Positions 46,025 to 56,673 of a stretch of DNA of 64,000 nucleotides are shown in pieces. The translations under genes and the position numbers were made by a program. Each line of letters begins with the position of its first letter. Within the stretch, counting starts at the first letter, position 1. Under the pieces are notes generated by a model. The model was not told the DNA's origin. It ran no database searches and saw only the letters and a list, made by a program, of their open reading frames with translations. Source of the stretch: Symbiodinium microadriaticum (Eukaryota > Sar > Dinophyceae > Suessiales > Symbiodiniaceae); NCBI GenBank assembly GCA_001939145.1, contig LSRX01000857.1, forward strand, positions 182,219-246,218, given 5' to 3'.

Positions 46025-47241
46025 AAAGCATCCCATGTGATGCAGATATGCCTATTGTAGACGCAGGCGGGCATCTGCAAAGCATGGCAAGGTTCAGAGG
46101 CTGCTCCAGGGATTGCGAGGTTTAGCTTAGGGTTGAGGGTTCAGGGTTTTAGGCCTTGGGGTTTAGGGTTCGGGGCTTTCGGGCTTTAGGGTTTAAGAGT
46201 ATTGGGCTTTGGGGCTTGAGGGTGCTAGGGCTTAGAGTTTAGGGCTTTAGAATGTTAGGTTTTAGTGAGAGAGCCACACGCCGCATGCAGCAACTACTAA
46301 CAACAACCAATGCACCCAGTGCACGAAAACGACTGAAAATCTGACAGCTTACCTCCGAGGCAGTTCAGCCTCTTGCTTGGCAGGCCTGTCCCCATTACTT
46401 GGTTAAAAACAGAGAGATATTGATAACATGTGGGCTTGCACTTCGAGGACCCTACTGCCAGGTGTTCTGAAACAGTCGAGAAAACTATTTGATAGCTGTA
46501 TAACATCCTGGGCCCTCAACCCGAAAACTCCAAGCCCTCATCTGCTGCTGCGCCTCACCCTCCAAACAGTAGTGTATGAGAACGAGGACCCAAAACTAAA
46601 TGTGCACCATCTTTTCATGTGTGTGTGTGTACACTAAACTACACCACACTGTACTCTACATACCCTCTAAGCTCTCTACGCTCTCTACATTCTCCATACC
46701 CCCTACTCTCCCTATACTCTCCATACTACAAGCGAGATACTGGATACTCAGAGTCTATACTCGGTACTCTATACCCCGGACTAGAAACTTGATGACATGG
46801 CCGTATATGCTTGCGACTTGAGCTTTAGCTTCGGCGCTAGGCTTTGCATGTTTCGGGGAAGCATCAACCGCATTCACTGAAGTGTAAACTGTCGATCCTT
46901 GAGCTTTTCGGCGCAGGCTTGAGGGTTCAGGGTCTCAGGCCGCAAACTCCCGTTTACCAAAACTACGGCCAAAAACACCTGCTAGGTGCCGTAAGGTTGC
47001 AATTCGGGCGTTTTTGTGGCTCGGATGCATGGCAAGGGCTCTTAGGGTGCACTTGATTTCATGGAGTTAAACTGGTGAACACTCTGGCTGTTTCGAGGGT
47101 CTCCCAAATTGAAATAGGCTACCTTTAGCCCAAGCACGAACCGGGCGAACGCAACAAAAAATTGGTCGGTTGACTTGTGCAACCTCAAAAGGACTGCCCA
47201 GGCTGCCGACTGGAAGAGCGGAACCCCTCAGAACTGCCGGT

Positions 47242-47544
47242 ACTGGCAAAGTCAGAAGTAGAAGTAGGAGTGGGGTAGGAGTAGACGTAACAGTAGAAGT
47301 AGAAGTAGTAGCGGCAGTAGCCGCAGCAGTGGAAGTCATAGTGGGAGTTGTAGTGATAGTTTTCGTGGTCGGGGTCGCGGTCGCGTGGTAGTGGTAGCGG
47401 TAGCGGTAGTTGAAGTAGAACAGGTAGTGGTAGTGGTAGTTGAACGGGTAGTGGTCGTGGTAGTGGTCGTGGTCGTGGGCGGTGGCCGTGGCGGCGGGGG
47501 TTGTGGTGGTGGTGGTGGTGGTGGTGGTGGCGGCGGCGGCGGCG
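47242..47544. repeat. (AGTAGA)/(GGTAGT)/(GGT)/(GGC) triplet array
   Basis: Degenerate triplets sharpen into pure GGT and then GGC, ending at a single N. Confidence 0.9.
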
Positions 47545-47545
47545 N
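47545..47545. other. Single N, probable contig join
   Basis: Located at the end of a GGC run; the sequence after it is non-repetitive. Confidence 0.7.
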
Positions 47546-47924
47546 ACTCCTCCTGCAGGCGGTATGAATTCGCCTGAGCGCACATGCGCAGTCCCTGCGA
47601 AACTTGACATCACACGTGCGCTCCATAGGATCAGCAAGCGTGCTAAAGCTTTCCATATAAGCCAGGGCAGTGCTAGAACTTCTGCCAGCCAAATATGGCG
47701 AAACCACAGAAAGGGTGCATCGGCTGAGCAGGAAGATGCTCTGTCACTCTACTTCTGCATCAGACATTCAGCGACTTCCAGGATTCCACCTTACTGCTGC
47801 AGACGACCAGGCGACAAACGAAAAGCAGGGACAACATGAGCGCGGCTATGCTCTGCATCCTGGTGGCCACATTGCTCACAATGTCGTCAAACCTTAGCTT
47901 TGCAAGTACATGAGTGGAGGTCGC

Positions 47925-48135
47925 AGTACTAGTAGTGGTGATAGTGTTGGTGGTGTTGGTGGTGTTGGTGGTGGTGCTGGTGGTGTTGGTGGTGTTGGTG
48001 GTGTTGTTGTTGGTGTTGGTGGTGTTGGCGGTGGCGGTGGCGGCGGCGGCGGTGGCGGCGGTGGTGGTAGTGCCTGTGGTGGTGCCTGTGGTGGTAGTCG
48101 TCGTCGTCGTAGTAGTAGTATTAGTACCAGCAGCA
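47925..48135. repeat. (GGTGTT)/(GGC)/(AGT) triplet array
   Basis: GTTGGTGGT units grade into GGCGGT and then CGTCGT/AGTAGT. The minus-strand sequence just beyond its left end (47,900-47,760) encodes a short hydrophobic stretch (IAALMLSLLFVCRLVVC) of doubtful meaning. Confidence 0.85.
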
Positions 48136-48291
48136 GCAGCAGTAGCCGTAGCAGCACTGGTACCCGTGGTTCTAGTAGTCTGCGATCCCTCTGTGCATGA
48201 GACGCTCTCTTGCTCCATGATGAGGCTGGGGTTGAAGGGCAATGGCTGTAGCTAAGAATCAAAAGTTAGAACAGATTGCTCGTCGTAAACG

Positions 48292-48675
48292 CTAAATCAC
48301 ATTCCTGGTGCGTGTCACAGAGGCCGCGGGGACATGTATCCCTGGAAGCTTCAGCACAGGACCCCATCCTGTGAAGCTCAAGTAACCCGCTCGCACAACG
48401 ATAAAAGCCTTTTTAGTCAGATCTTGAAGCCAGATATCCAATTCTAGTAAGACCTTGCACTCCACATAAGAGCAAAGATGACAATAATTTGAATGGCCAT
48501 GTTGGGCCGCATCGACACACCCACACAGTAAACAGCCATTAGCTCCAAGCCTTACACCAAACTTCTCGAAAACATACACCGTATTGAGCATCCTATACTT
48601 GGGGATTGACACTAGGCCTCCCTGTGAAATGAAGCAGTTCGGCGGTTGGCCTCCTTTTTTGGAAAGTCGACCCAA
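48292..48675 (-). CDS. Possible Cys-rich exon, unrecognised
   Basis: A minus-strand open frame of up to 127 codons (first ATG at 48,591) contains CLLCGCVDAAQHGHSNYCHLC, with closely spaced Cys and His that could bind zinc, followed by a helical acidic/hydrophobic stretch (KVLLELDIWLQDLTKKAF). Composition is protein-like and the region is free of repeats. No family is recognised, and there is no clear splice or start context; chance cannot be excluded. Confidence 0.25.
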   Translation of the reverse strand: MGRLSKKGGQPPNCFISQGGLVSIPKYRMLNTVYVFEKFGVRLGANGCLLCGCVDAAQHGHSNYCHLCSYVECKVLLELDIWLQDLTKKAFIVVRAGYLSFTGWGPVLKLPGIHVPAASVTRTRNVI

Positions 48676-48699
48676 GTAACCCGAAGACCAGATTTTGGA

Positions 48700-50440
48700 A
48701 CAGAGTAACGCTCTTCGTGTAGGGTTGGAGAGGGGTTTAGGTTTACACAGGAACGCAGGAATGTGGGGCTTGAAGGTTCATCCCGTCGTGTTCTTTGGGT
48801 TGTATTTGGGGAAGACGTAGAAGTCTTAGAAGTCTAGACGTGGCTTCATCGTTTTGTTTACATCTTCTCCAACGTCTGCAGGGTCTTCGGCTCAACCACC
48901 AGTCGCACGAAGGCAAGCTCTAGCATCAAACAAATTCGGCTAACCAAATCTTTGGACAGCAGCGTGGCGGTTCGCGGTGCCTTAGAACAGAGCGAAGCCG
49001 GCCTCTTGCCGCCGCTCTCTGGCACCACGCTCACTGCAGGCCACACTCAGCACAGAACATCAAGCCGGTTTTGGCTCAAAGCATCAGACCCTGCTAGCCA
49101 CCTCAAGAACGGTGAACAAAAAACATACACCTGCGCTACTCAATACTGACTCAATAGGTATCCTAGCTCAGCCTACTATCTTTTGAGAAAGCTAGTGCTG
49201 CAGGTGGACTCTGGACTGGCCCAAGTAGCACAGGCTTGTGGATGCTGTGCAGATGTATGGTTGGACTCTAGAGTTGTCTAGATATCTGAATAGTCAATAC
49301 AGATGTAGGTTTTGTGGGTTACACTGGGAGACACGCGGAGACCGGTGAAAAATGCTGACAGTCTGGAAGTCTTGGGCTGTAAAAAACCTGGATTTCTTGG
49401 ACTCTGCACCTACTAGCTTGTGACTCTGAAACCTAAACCCTAAACCCTATCAGGCACCTTGCCTCTTTGCCTTCTCCAGACCTCTGTTCTCTCTCAAACT
49501 TGAAAGCCAAAGCCCTCTCTGCTGGAAGTTCCAGGTTCCGACGTAGAAAGCAGCTGAGACATGGATTTCCAAACCCCAAGCCTACCCCAAGTCGTAGAAA
49601 CCAAAGCGACCTTAAACCCTAAACCCTAAACCTGCAGGTATGGGCCCTCGCCACGCCACGGTACTGAACAAAATCTTTGGGAGCAATTGGCGTCAGGCCC
49701 TGCCTCGGAAGACCTCGCAGAGTCTGGCGAGAGAGGCAGAGGCTGATTTCCTGGACGTGCTCCCTGATATGCGGGTTTAGGGGGTCGGGCGACGGCTCTA
49801 GTTACTCTTAGTCTTGATGTGAGTCCAGGAGTTCAAGATATGAATGAGAGCCTGGAGGATCGCCAAAGATCGGGCGACAAAAATGCCCTTGATTTTCGAG
49901 CAAAGTAGGAACAACCTTAGTGAGTGGTAAGATTGATCGCTTCTGGTATCTAGTCGTTCGAGCCCCATTCATCTGCTGGAACTTGAGGTATCCGAGCTGG
50001 CCCCTTTAAACCTTCTTAGATTTAGACCCAAACCCAAAAGCCCTGAACTGCTGAAGGCCTGACTTTGGAGATCTCCCGGGATCAAAATGAACGTTCGATC
50101 TTCGGGCATATCTGAGGGTGTAGGGTTTAGGGCTTCGGATTTGGGGGTTTAGGGCTTAGGGTATCAGGGAGCACAGGACCCGAGGATCTGGTCCTGGGCA
50201 GAACTTCCCATCAGCAAGCACGGAACTCAGATGTTTGGATATGCGTAGCATTTTTGCAGCAAAGAAGCGTCCCGAGAGATGCCAAGGACTGCAAATATTG
50301 ACTAGCAACGAACACAACACCCGATGTATCTCAAGATATAACCTGATTGTCATGGCGATGAAGGCTCAATCCCTGCTTGGCCGTTACTACTGGTGCTGTA
50401 CTCCCATTACATCTCCTGTTGGTACTGTTGCCAGCATTGT
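48700..50440. other. No convincing gene
   Basis: Small CCCTAAA patches at 49,436-49,450 and 49,613-49,633 and a TTTAGGG patch at 50,116-50,163. A possible second leader relic at 49,064-49,081 is treated among the findings. Otherwise nothing recognised. Confidence 0.5.
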
Positions 50441-50469
50441 TGGTGGTAGTGGTCGCAGTCGTCGTCGTA

Positions 50470-50690
50470 CTCGTAGTAGGTGGTAGTAGCAGCAGTAGCA
50501 GTAGCAGTAGCAGTAGCAGTAGCAGTAGCAGTAGCAGTAGCAGTAGCAATAGCAGTAGCAGTAGCAGTAGCAGTAGCAGTAGCAGAAGCAGTAGCAGTAG
50601 CAGTAGCAGTAGCAATAGCAGTAGCAGTAGCAGTAGCAGTAGCCGTAGCAGTAGCAGAAATAGTAGTGGTTTGTTGTCGTCGCTGTCGAA
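50470..50690. repeat. (AGTAGC)n hexamer array
   Basis: More than 30 AGTAGC units with occasional AATAGC and AGAAGC changes, the same hexamer as beside the gap at 25,234. Confidence 0.95.
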
Positions 50691-50723
50691 ATACTCCTAG
50701 TAGCAGCAATGAAACTAGCGCAT

Positions 50724-50754
<31 letters not shown>

Positions 50755-50778
50755 TGTTGTTGTAGTAGTAGTAGTAGT
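50724..50778. repeat. (AGT)n leader of the nonamer array
   Basis: AGT triplets interrupted by TTGTTGTTG lead directly into the 9-bp array, suggesting the nonamer arose from this triplet run by a single A-to-G change. Confidence 0.9.
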
Positions 50779-53700
50779 AGTAGTGGTAGTAGTGGTAGTA
50801 GTGGTAGTAGTGGTAGTAGTGGTAGTAGTGGTAGTAGTGGTAGTAGTGGTAGTAGTGGTAGTAGTGGTAGTAGTGGTAGTAGTGGTAGTAGTGGTAGTAG
50901 TGGTAGTAGTGGTAGTAGTGGTAGTAGTGGTAGTAGTGGTAGTAGTGGTAGTAGTGGTAGTAGTGGTAGTAGTGGTAGTAGTGGTAGTAGTGGTAGTAGT
51001 GGTAGTAGTGGTAGTAGTGGTAGTAGTGGTAGTAGTGGTAGTAGTGGTAGTAGTGGTAGTAGTGGTAGTAGTGGTAGTAGTGGTAGTAGTGGTAGTAGTG
51101 GTAGTAGTGGTAGTAGTGGTAGTAGTGGTAGTAGTGGTAGTAGTGGTAGTAGTGGTAGTAGTGGTAGTAGTGGTAGTAGTGGTAGTAGTGGTAGTAGTGG
51201 TAGTAGTGGTAGTAGTGGTAGTAGTGGTAGTAGTGGTAGTAGTGGTAGTAGTGGTAGTAGTGGTAGTAGTGGTAGTAGTGGTAGTAGTGGTAGTAGTGGT
51301 AGTAGTGGTAGTAGTGGTAGTAGTGGTAGTAGTGGTAGTAGTGGTAGTAGTGGTAGTAGTGGTAGTAGTGGTAGTAGTGGTAGTAGTGGTAGTAGTGGTA
51401 GTAGTGGTAGTAGTGGTAGTAGTGGTAGTAGTGGTAGTAGTGGTAGTAGTGGTAGTAGTGGTAGTAGTGGTAGTAGTGGTAGTAGTGGTAGTAGTGGTAG
51501 TAGTGGTAGTAGTGGTAGTAGTGGTAGTAGTGGTAGTAGTGGTAGTAGTGGTAGTAGTGGTAGTAGTGGTAGTAGTGGTAGTAGTGGTAGTAGTGGTAGT
51601 AGTGGTAGTAGTGGTAGTAGTGGTAGTAGTGGTAGTAGTGGTAGTAGTGGTAGTAGTGGTAGTAGTGGTAGTAGTGGTAGTAGTGGTAGTAGTGGTAGTA
51701 GTGGTAGTAGTGGTAGTAGTGGTAGTAGTGGTAGTAGTGGTAGTAGTGGTAGTAGTGGTAGTAGTGGTAGTAGTGGTAGTAGTGGTAGTAGTGGTAGTAG
51801 TGGTAGTAGTGGTAGTAGTGGTAGTAGTGGTAGTAGTGGTAGTAGTGGTAGTAGTGGTAGTAGTGGTAGTAGTGGTAGTAGTGGTAGTAGTGGTAGTAGT
51901 GGTAGTAGTGGTAGTAGTGGTAGTAGTGGTAGTAGTGGTAGTAGTGGTAGTAGTGGTAGTAGTGGTAGTAGTGGTAGTAGTGGTAGTAGTGGTAGTAGTG
52001 GTAGTAGTGGTAGTAGTGGTAGTAGTGGTAGTAGTGGTAGTAGTGGTAGTAGTGGTAGTAGTGGTAGTAGTGGTAGTAGTGGTAGTAGTGGTAGTAGTGG
52101 TAGTAGTGGTAGTAGTGGTAGTAGTGGTAGTAGTGGTAGTAGTGGTAGTAGTGGTAGTAGTGGTAGTAGTGGTAGTAGTGGTAGTAGTGGTAGTAGTGGT
52201 AGTAGTGGTAGTAGTGGTAGTAGTGGTAGTAGTGGTAGTAGTGGTAGTAGTGGTAGTAGTGGTAGTAGTGGTAGTAGTGGTAGTAGTGGTAGTAGTGGTA
52301 GTAGTGGTAGTAGTGGTAGTAGTGGTAGTAGTGGTAGTAGTGGTAGTAGTGGTAGTAGTGGTAGTAGTGGTAGTAGTGGTAGTAGTGGTAGTAGTGGTAG
52401 TAGTGGTAGTAGTGGTAGTAGTGGTAGTAGTGGTAGTAGTGGTAGTAGTGGTAGTAGTGGTAGTAGTGGTAGTAGTGGTAGTAGTGGTAGTAGTGGTAGT
52501 AGTGGTAGTAGTGGTAGTAGTGGTAGTAGTGGTAGTAGTGGTAGTAGTGGTAGTAGTGGTAGTAGTGGTAGTAGTGGTAGTAGTGGTAGTAGTGGTAGTA
52601 GTGGTAGTAGTGGTAGTAGTGGTAGTAGTGGTAGTAGTGGTAGTAGTGGTAGTAGTGGTAGTAGTGGTAGTAGTGGTAGTAGTGGTAGTAGTGGTAGTAG
52701 TGGTAGTAGTGGTAGTAGTGGTAGTAGTGGTAGTAGTGGTAGTAGTGGTAGTAGTGGTAGTAGTGGTAGTAGTGGTAGTAGTGGTAGTAGTGGTAGTAGT
52801 GGTAGTAGTGGTAGTAGTGGTAGTAGTGGTAGTAGTGGTAGTAGTGGTAGTAGTGGTAGTAGTGGTAGTAGTGGTAGTAGTGGTAGTAGTGGTAGTAGTG
52901 GTAGTAGTGGTAGTAGTGGTAGTAGTGGTAGTAGTGGTAGTAGTGGTAGTAGTGGTAGTAGTGGTAGTAGTGGTAGTAGTGGTAGTAGTGGTAGTAGTGG
53001 TAGTAGTGGTAGTAGTGGTAGTAGTGGTAGTAGTGGTAGTAGTGGTAGTAGTGGTAGTAGTGGTAGTAGTGGTAGTAGTGGTAGTAGTGGTAGTAGTGGT
53101 AGTAGTGGTAGTAGTGGTAGTAGTGGTAGTAGTGGTAGTAGTGGTAGTAGTGGTAGTAGTGGTAGTAGTGGTAGTAGTGGTAGTAGTGGTAGTAGTGGTA
53201 GTAGTGGTAGTAGTGGTAGTAGTGGTAGTAGTGGTAGTAGTGGTAGTAGTGGTAGTAGTGGTAGTAGTGGTAGTAGTGGTAGTAGTGGTAGTAGTGGTAG
53301 TAGTGGTAGTAGTGGTAGTAGTGGTAGTAGTGGTAGTAGTGGTAGTAGTGGTAGTAGTGGTAGTAGTGGTAGTAGTGGTAGTAGTGGTAGTAGTGGTAGT
53401 AGTGGTAGTAGTGGTAGTAGTGGTAGTAGTGGTAGTAGTGGTAGTAGTGGTAGTAGTGGTAGTAGTGGTAGTAGTGGTAGTAGTGGTAGTAGTGGTAGTA
53501 GTGGTAGTAGTGGTAGTAGTGGTAGTAGTGGTAGTAGTGGTAGTAGTGGTAGTAGTGGTAGTAGTGGTAGTAGTGGTAGTAGTGGTAGTAGTGGTAGTAG
53601 TGGTAGTAGTGGTAGTAGTGGTAGTAGTGGTAGTAGTGGTAGTAGTGGTAGTAGTGGTAGTAGTGGTAGTAGTGGTAGTAGTGGTAGTAGTGGTAGTAGT

Positions 53701-56672
53701 GGTAGTAGTGGTAGTAGTGGTAGTAGTGGTAGTAGTGGTAGTAGTGGTAGTAGTGGTAGTAGTGGTAGTAGTGGTAGTAGTGGTAGTAGTGGTAGTAGTG
53801 GTAGTAGTGGTAGTAGTGGTAGTAGTGGTAGTAGTGGTAGTAGTGGTAGTAGTGGTAGTAGTGGTAGTAGTGGTAGTAGTGGTAGTAGTGGTAGTAGTGG
53901 TAGTAGTGGTAGTAGTGGTAGTAGTGGTAGTAGTGGTAGTAGTGGTAGTAGTGGTAGTAGTGGTAGTAGTGGTAGTAGTGGTAGTAGTGGTAGTAGTGGT
54001 AGTAGTGGTAGTAGTGGTAGTAGTGGTAGTAGTGGTAGTAGTGGTAGTAGTGGTAGTAGTGGTAGTAGTGGTAGTAGTGGTAGTAGTGGTAGTAGTGGTA
54101 GTAGTGGTAGTAGTGGTAGTAGTGGTAGTAGTGGTAGTAGTGGTAGTAGTGGTAGTAGTGGTAGTAGTGGTAGTAGTGGTAGTAGTGGTAGTAGTGGTAG
54201 TAGTGGTAGTAGTGGTAGTAGTGGTAGTAGTGGTAGTAGTGGTAGTAGTGGTAGTAGTGGTAGTAGTGGTAGTAGTGGTAGTAGTGGTAGTAGTGGTAGT
54301 AGTGGTAGTAGTGGTAGTAGTGGTAGTAGTGGTAGTAGTGGTAGTAGTGGTAGTAGTGGTAGTAGTGGTAGTAGTGGTAGTAGTGGTAGTAGTGGTAGTA
54401 GTGGTAGTAGTGGTAGTAGTGGTAGTAGTGGTAGTAGTGGTAGTAGTGGTAGTAGTGGTAGTAGTGGTAGTAGTGGTAGTAGTGGTAGTAGTGGTAGTAG
54501 TGGTAGTAGTGGTAGTAGTGGTAGTAGTGGTAGTAGTGGTAGTAGTGGTAGTAGTGGTAGTAGTGGTAGTAGTGGTAGTAGTGGTAGTAGTGGTAGTAGT
54601 GGTAGTAGTGGTAGTAGTGGTAGTAGTGGTAGTAGTGGTAGTAGTGGTAGTAGTGGTAGTAGTGGTAGTAGTGGTAGTAGTGGTAGTAGTGGTAGTAGTG
54701 GTAGTAGTGGTAGTAGTGGTAGTAGTGGTAGTAGTGGTAGTAGTGGTAGTAGTGGTAGTAGTGGTAGTAGTGGTAGTAGTGGTAGTAGTGGTAGTAGTGG
54801 TAGTAGTGGTAGTAGTGGTAGTAGTGGTAGTAGTGGTAGTAGTGGTAGTAGTGGTAGTAGTGGTAGTAGTGGTAGTAGTGGTAGTAGTGGTAGTAGTGGT
54901 AGTAGTGGTAGTAGTGGTAGTAGTGGTAGTAGTGGTAGTAGTGGTAGTAGTGGTAGTAGTGGTAGTAGTGGTAGTAGTGGTAGTAGTGGTAGTAGTGGTA
55001 GTAGTGGTAGTAGTGGTAGTAGTGGTAGTAGTGGTAGTAGTGGTAGTAGTGGTAGTAGTGGTAGTAGTGGTAGTAGTGGTAGTAGTGGTAGTAGTGGTAG
55101 TAGTGGTAGTAGTGGTAGTAGTGGTAGTAGTGGTAGTAGTGGTAGTAGTGGTAGTAGTGGTAGTAGTGGTAGTAGTGGTAGTAGTGGTAGTAGTGGTAGT
55201 AGTGGTAGTAGTGGTAGTAGTGGTAGTAGTGGTAGTAGTGGTAGTAGTGGTAGTAGTGGTAGTAGTGGTAGTAGTGGTAGTAGTGGTAGTAGTGGTAGTA
55301 GTGGTAGTAGTGGTAGTAGTGGTAGTAGTGGTAGTAGTGGTAGTAGTGGTAGTAGTGGTAGTAGTGGTAGTAGTGGTAGTAGTGGTAGTAGTGGTAGTAG
55401 TGGTAGTAGTGGTAGTAGTGGTAGTAGTGGTAGTAGTGGTAGTAGTGGTAGTAGTGGTAGTAGTGGTAGTAGTGGTAGTAGTGGTAGTAGTGGTAGTAGT
55501 GGTAGTAGTGGTAGTAGTGGTAGTAGTGGTAGTAGTGGTAGTAGTGGTAGTAGTGGTAGTAGTGGTAGTAGTGGTAGTAGTGGTAGTAGTGGTAGTAGTG
55601 GTAGTAGTGGTAGTAGTGGTAGTAGTGGTAGTAGTGGTAGTAGTGGTAGTAGTGGTAGTAGTGGTAGTAGTGGTAGTAGTGGTAGTAGTGGTAGTAGTGG
55701 TAGTAGTGGTAGTAGTGGTAGTAGTGGTAGTAGTGGTAGTAGTGGTAGTAGTGGTAGTAGTGGTAGTAGTGGTAGTAGTGGTAGTAGTGGTAGTAGTGGT
55801 AGTAGTGGTAGTAGTGGTAGTAGTGGTAGTAGTGGTAGTAGTGGTAGTAGTGGTAGTAGTGGTAGTAGTGGTAGTAGTGGTAGTAGTGGTAGTAGTGGTA
55901 GTAGTGGTAGTAGTGGTAGTAGTGGTAGTAGTGGTAGTAGTGGTAGTAGTGGTAGTAGTGGTAGTAGTGGTAGTAGTGGTAGTAGTGGTAGTAGTGGTAG
56001 TAGTGGTAGTAGTGGTAGTAGTGGTAGTAGTGGTAGTAGTGGTAGTAGTGGTAGTAGTGGTAGTAGTGGTAGTAGTGGTAGTAGTGGTAGTAGTGGTAGT
56101 AGTGGTAGTAGTGGTAGTAGTGGTAGTAGTGGTAGTAGTGGTAGTAGTGGTAGTAGTGGTAGTAGTGGTAGTAGTGGTAGTAGTGGTAGTAGTGGTAGTA
56201 GTGGTAGTAGTGGTAGTAGTGGTAGTAGTGGTAGTAGTGGTAGTAGTGGTAGTAGTGGTAGTAGTGGTAGTAGTGGTAGTAGTGGTAGTAGTGGTAGTAG
56301 TGGTAGTAGTGGTAGTAGTGGTAGTAGTGGTAGTAGTGGTAGTAGTGGTAGTAGTGGTAGTAGTGGTAGTAGTGGTAGTAGTGGTAGTAGTGGTAGTAGT
56401 GGTAGTAGTGGTAGTAGTGGTAGTAGTGGTAGTAGTGGTAGTAGTGGTAGTAGTGGTAGTAGTGGTAGTAGTGGTAGTAGTGGTAGTAGTGGTAGTAGTG
56501 GTAGTAGTGGTAGTAGTGGTAGTAGTGGTAGTAGTGGTAGTAGTGGTAGTAGTGGTAGTAGTGGTAGTAGTGGTAGTAGTGGTAGTAGTGGTAGTAGTGG
56601 TAGTAGTGGTAGTAGTGGTAGTAGTGGTAGTAGTGGTAGTAGTGGTAGTAGTGGTAGTAGTGGTAGTAGTGG
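50779..56672. repeat. 5.9-kb array of AGTAGTGGT (about 655 copies)
   Basis: A 9-bp unit repeated without any interruption I can see: one plus frame reads only Val, one minus frame only Thr, throughout. That regularity over 5.9 kb is extreme for a microsatellite and either means very recent expansion or a consensus generated by the assembler. It ends at a single N. No coding role is claimed. Confidence 0.95.
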
Positions 56673-56673
56673 N
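56673..56673. other. Single N, probable contig join inside or beside the LINE
   Basis: The minus-strand reverse transcriptase frame is open right up to this N and is then replaced by satellite, so the element's 3' part is missing because of the join. Confidence 0.75.

Larger units (their letters stand above)
41700..47240. other. Gene-poor repeat-rich tract
   Basis: Telomere-like patches at 42,747-42,812 and 43,042-43,110 (minus), 44,968-45,015 (minus), 45,391-45,496 (plus), 45,918-46,024 (minus) and 46,123-46,262 (plus). The stretch 43,500-44,880 has open frames rich in Leu and Val from GCTGTT-like triplets and a short Ser/Pro-rich frame; none is convincing. The frame at 42,518-42,733, from an ATG, is 71 residues of ordinary composition with no recognised domain. 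Confidence 0.5.
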
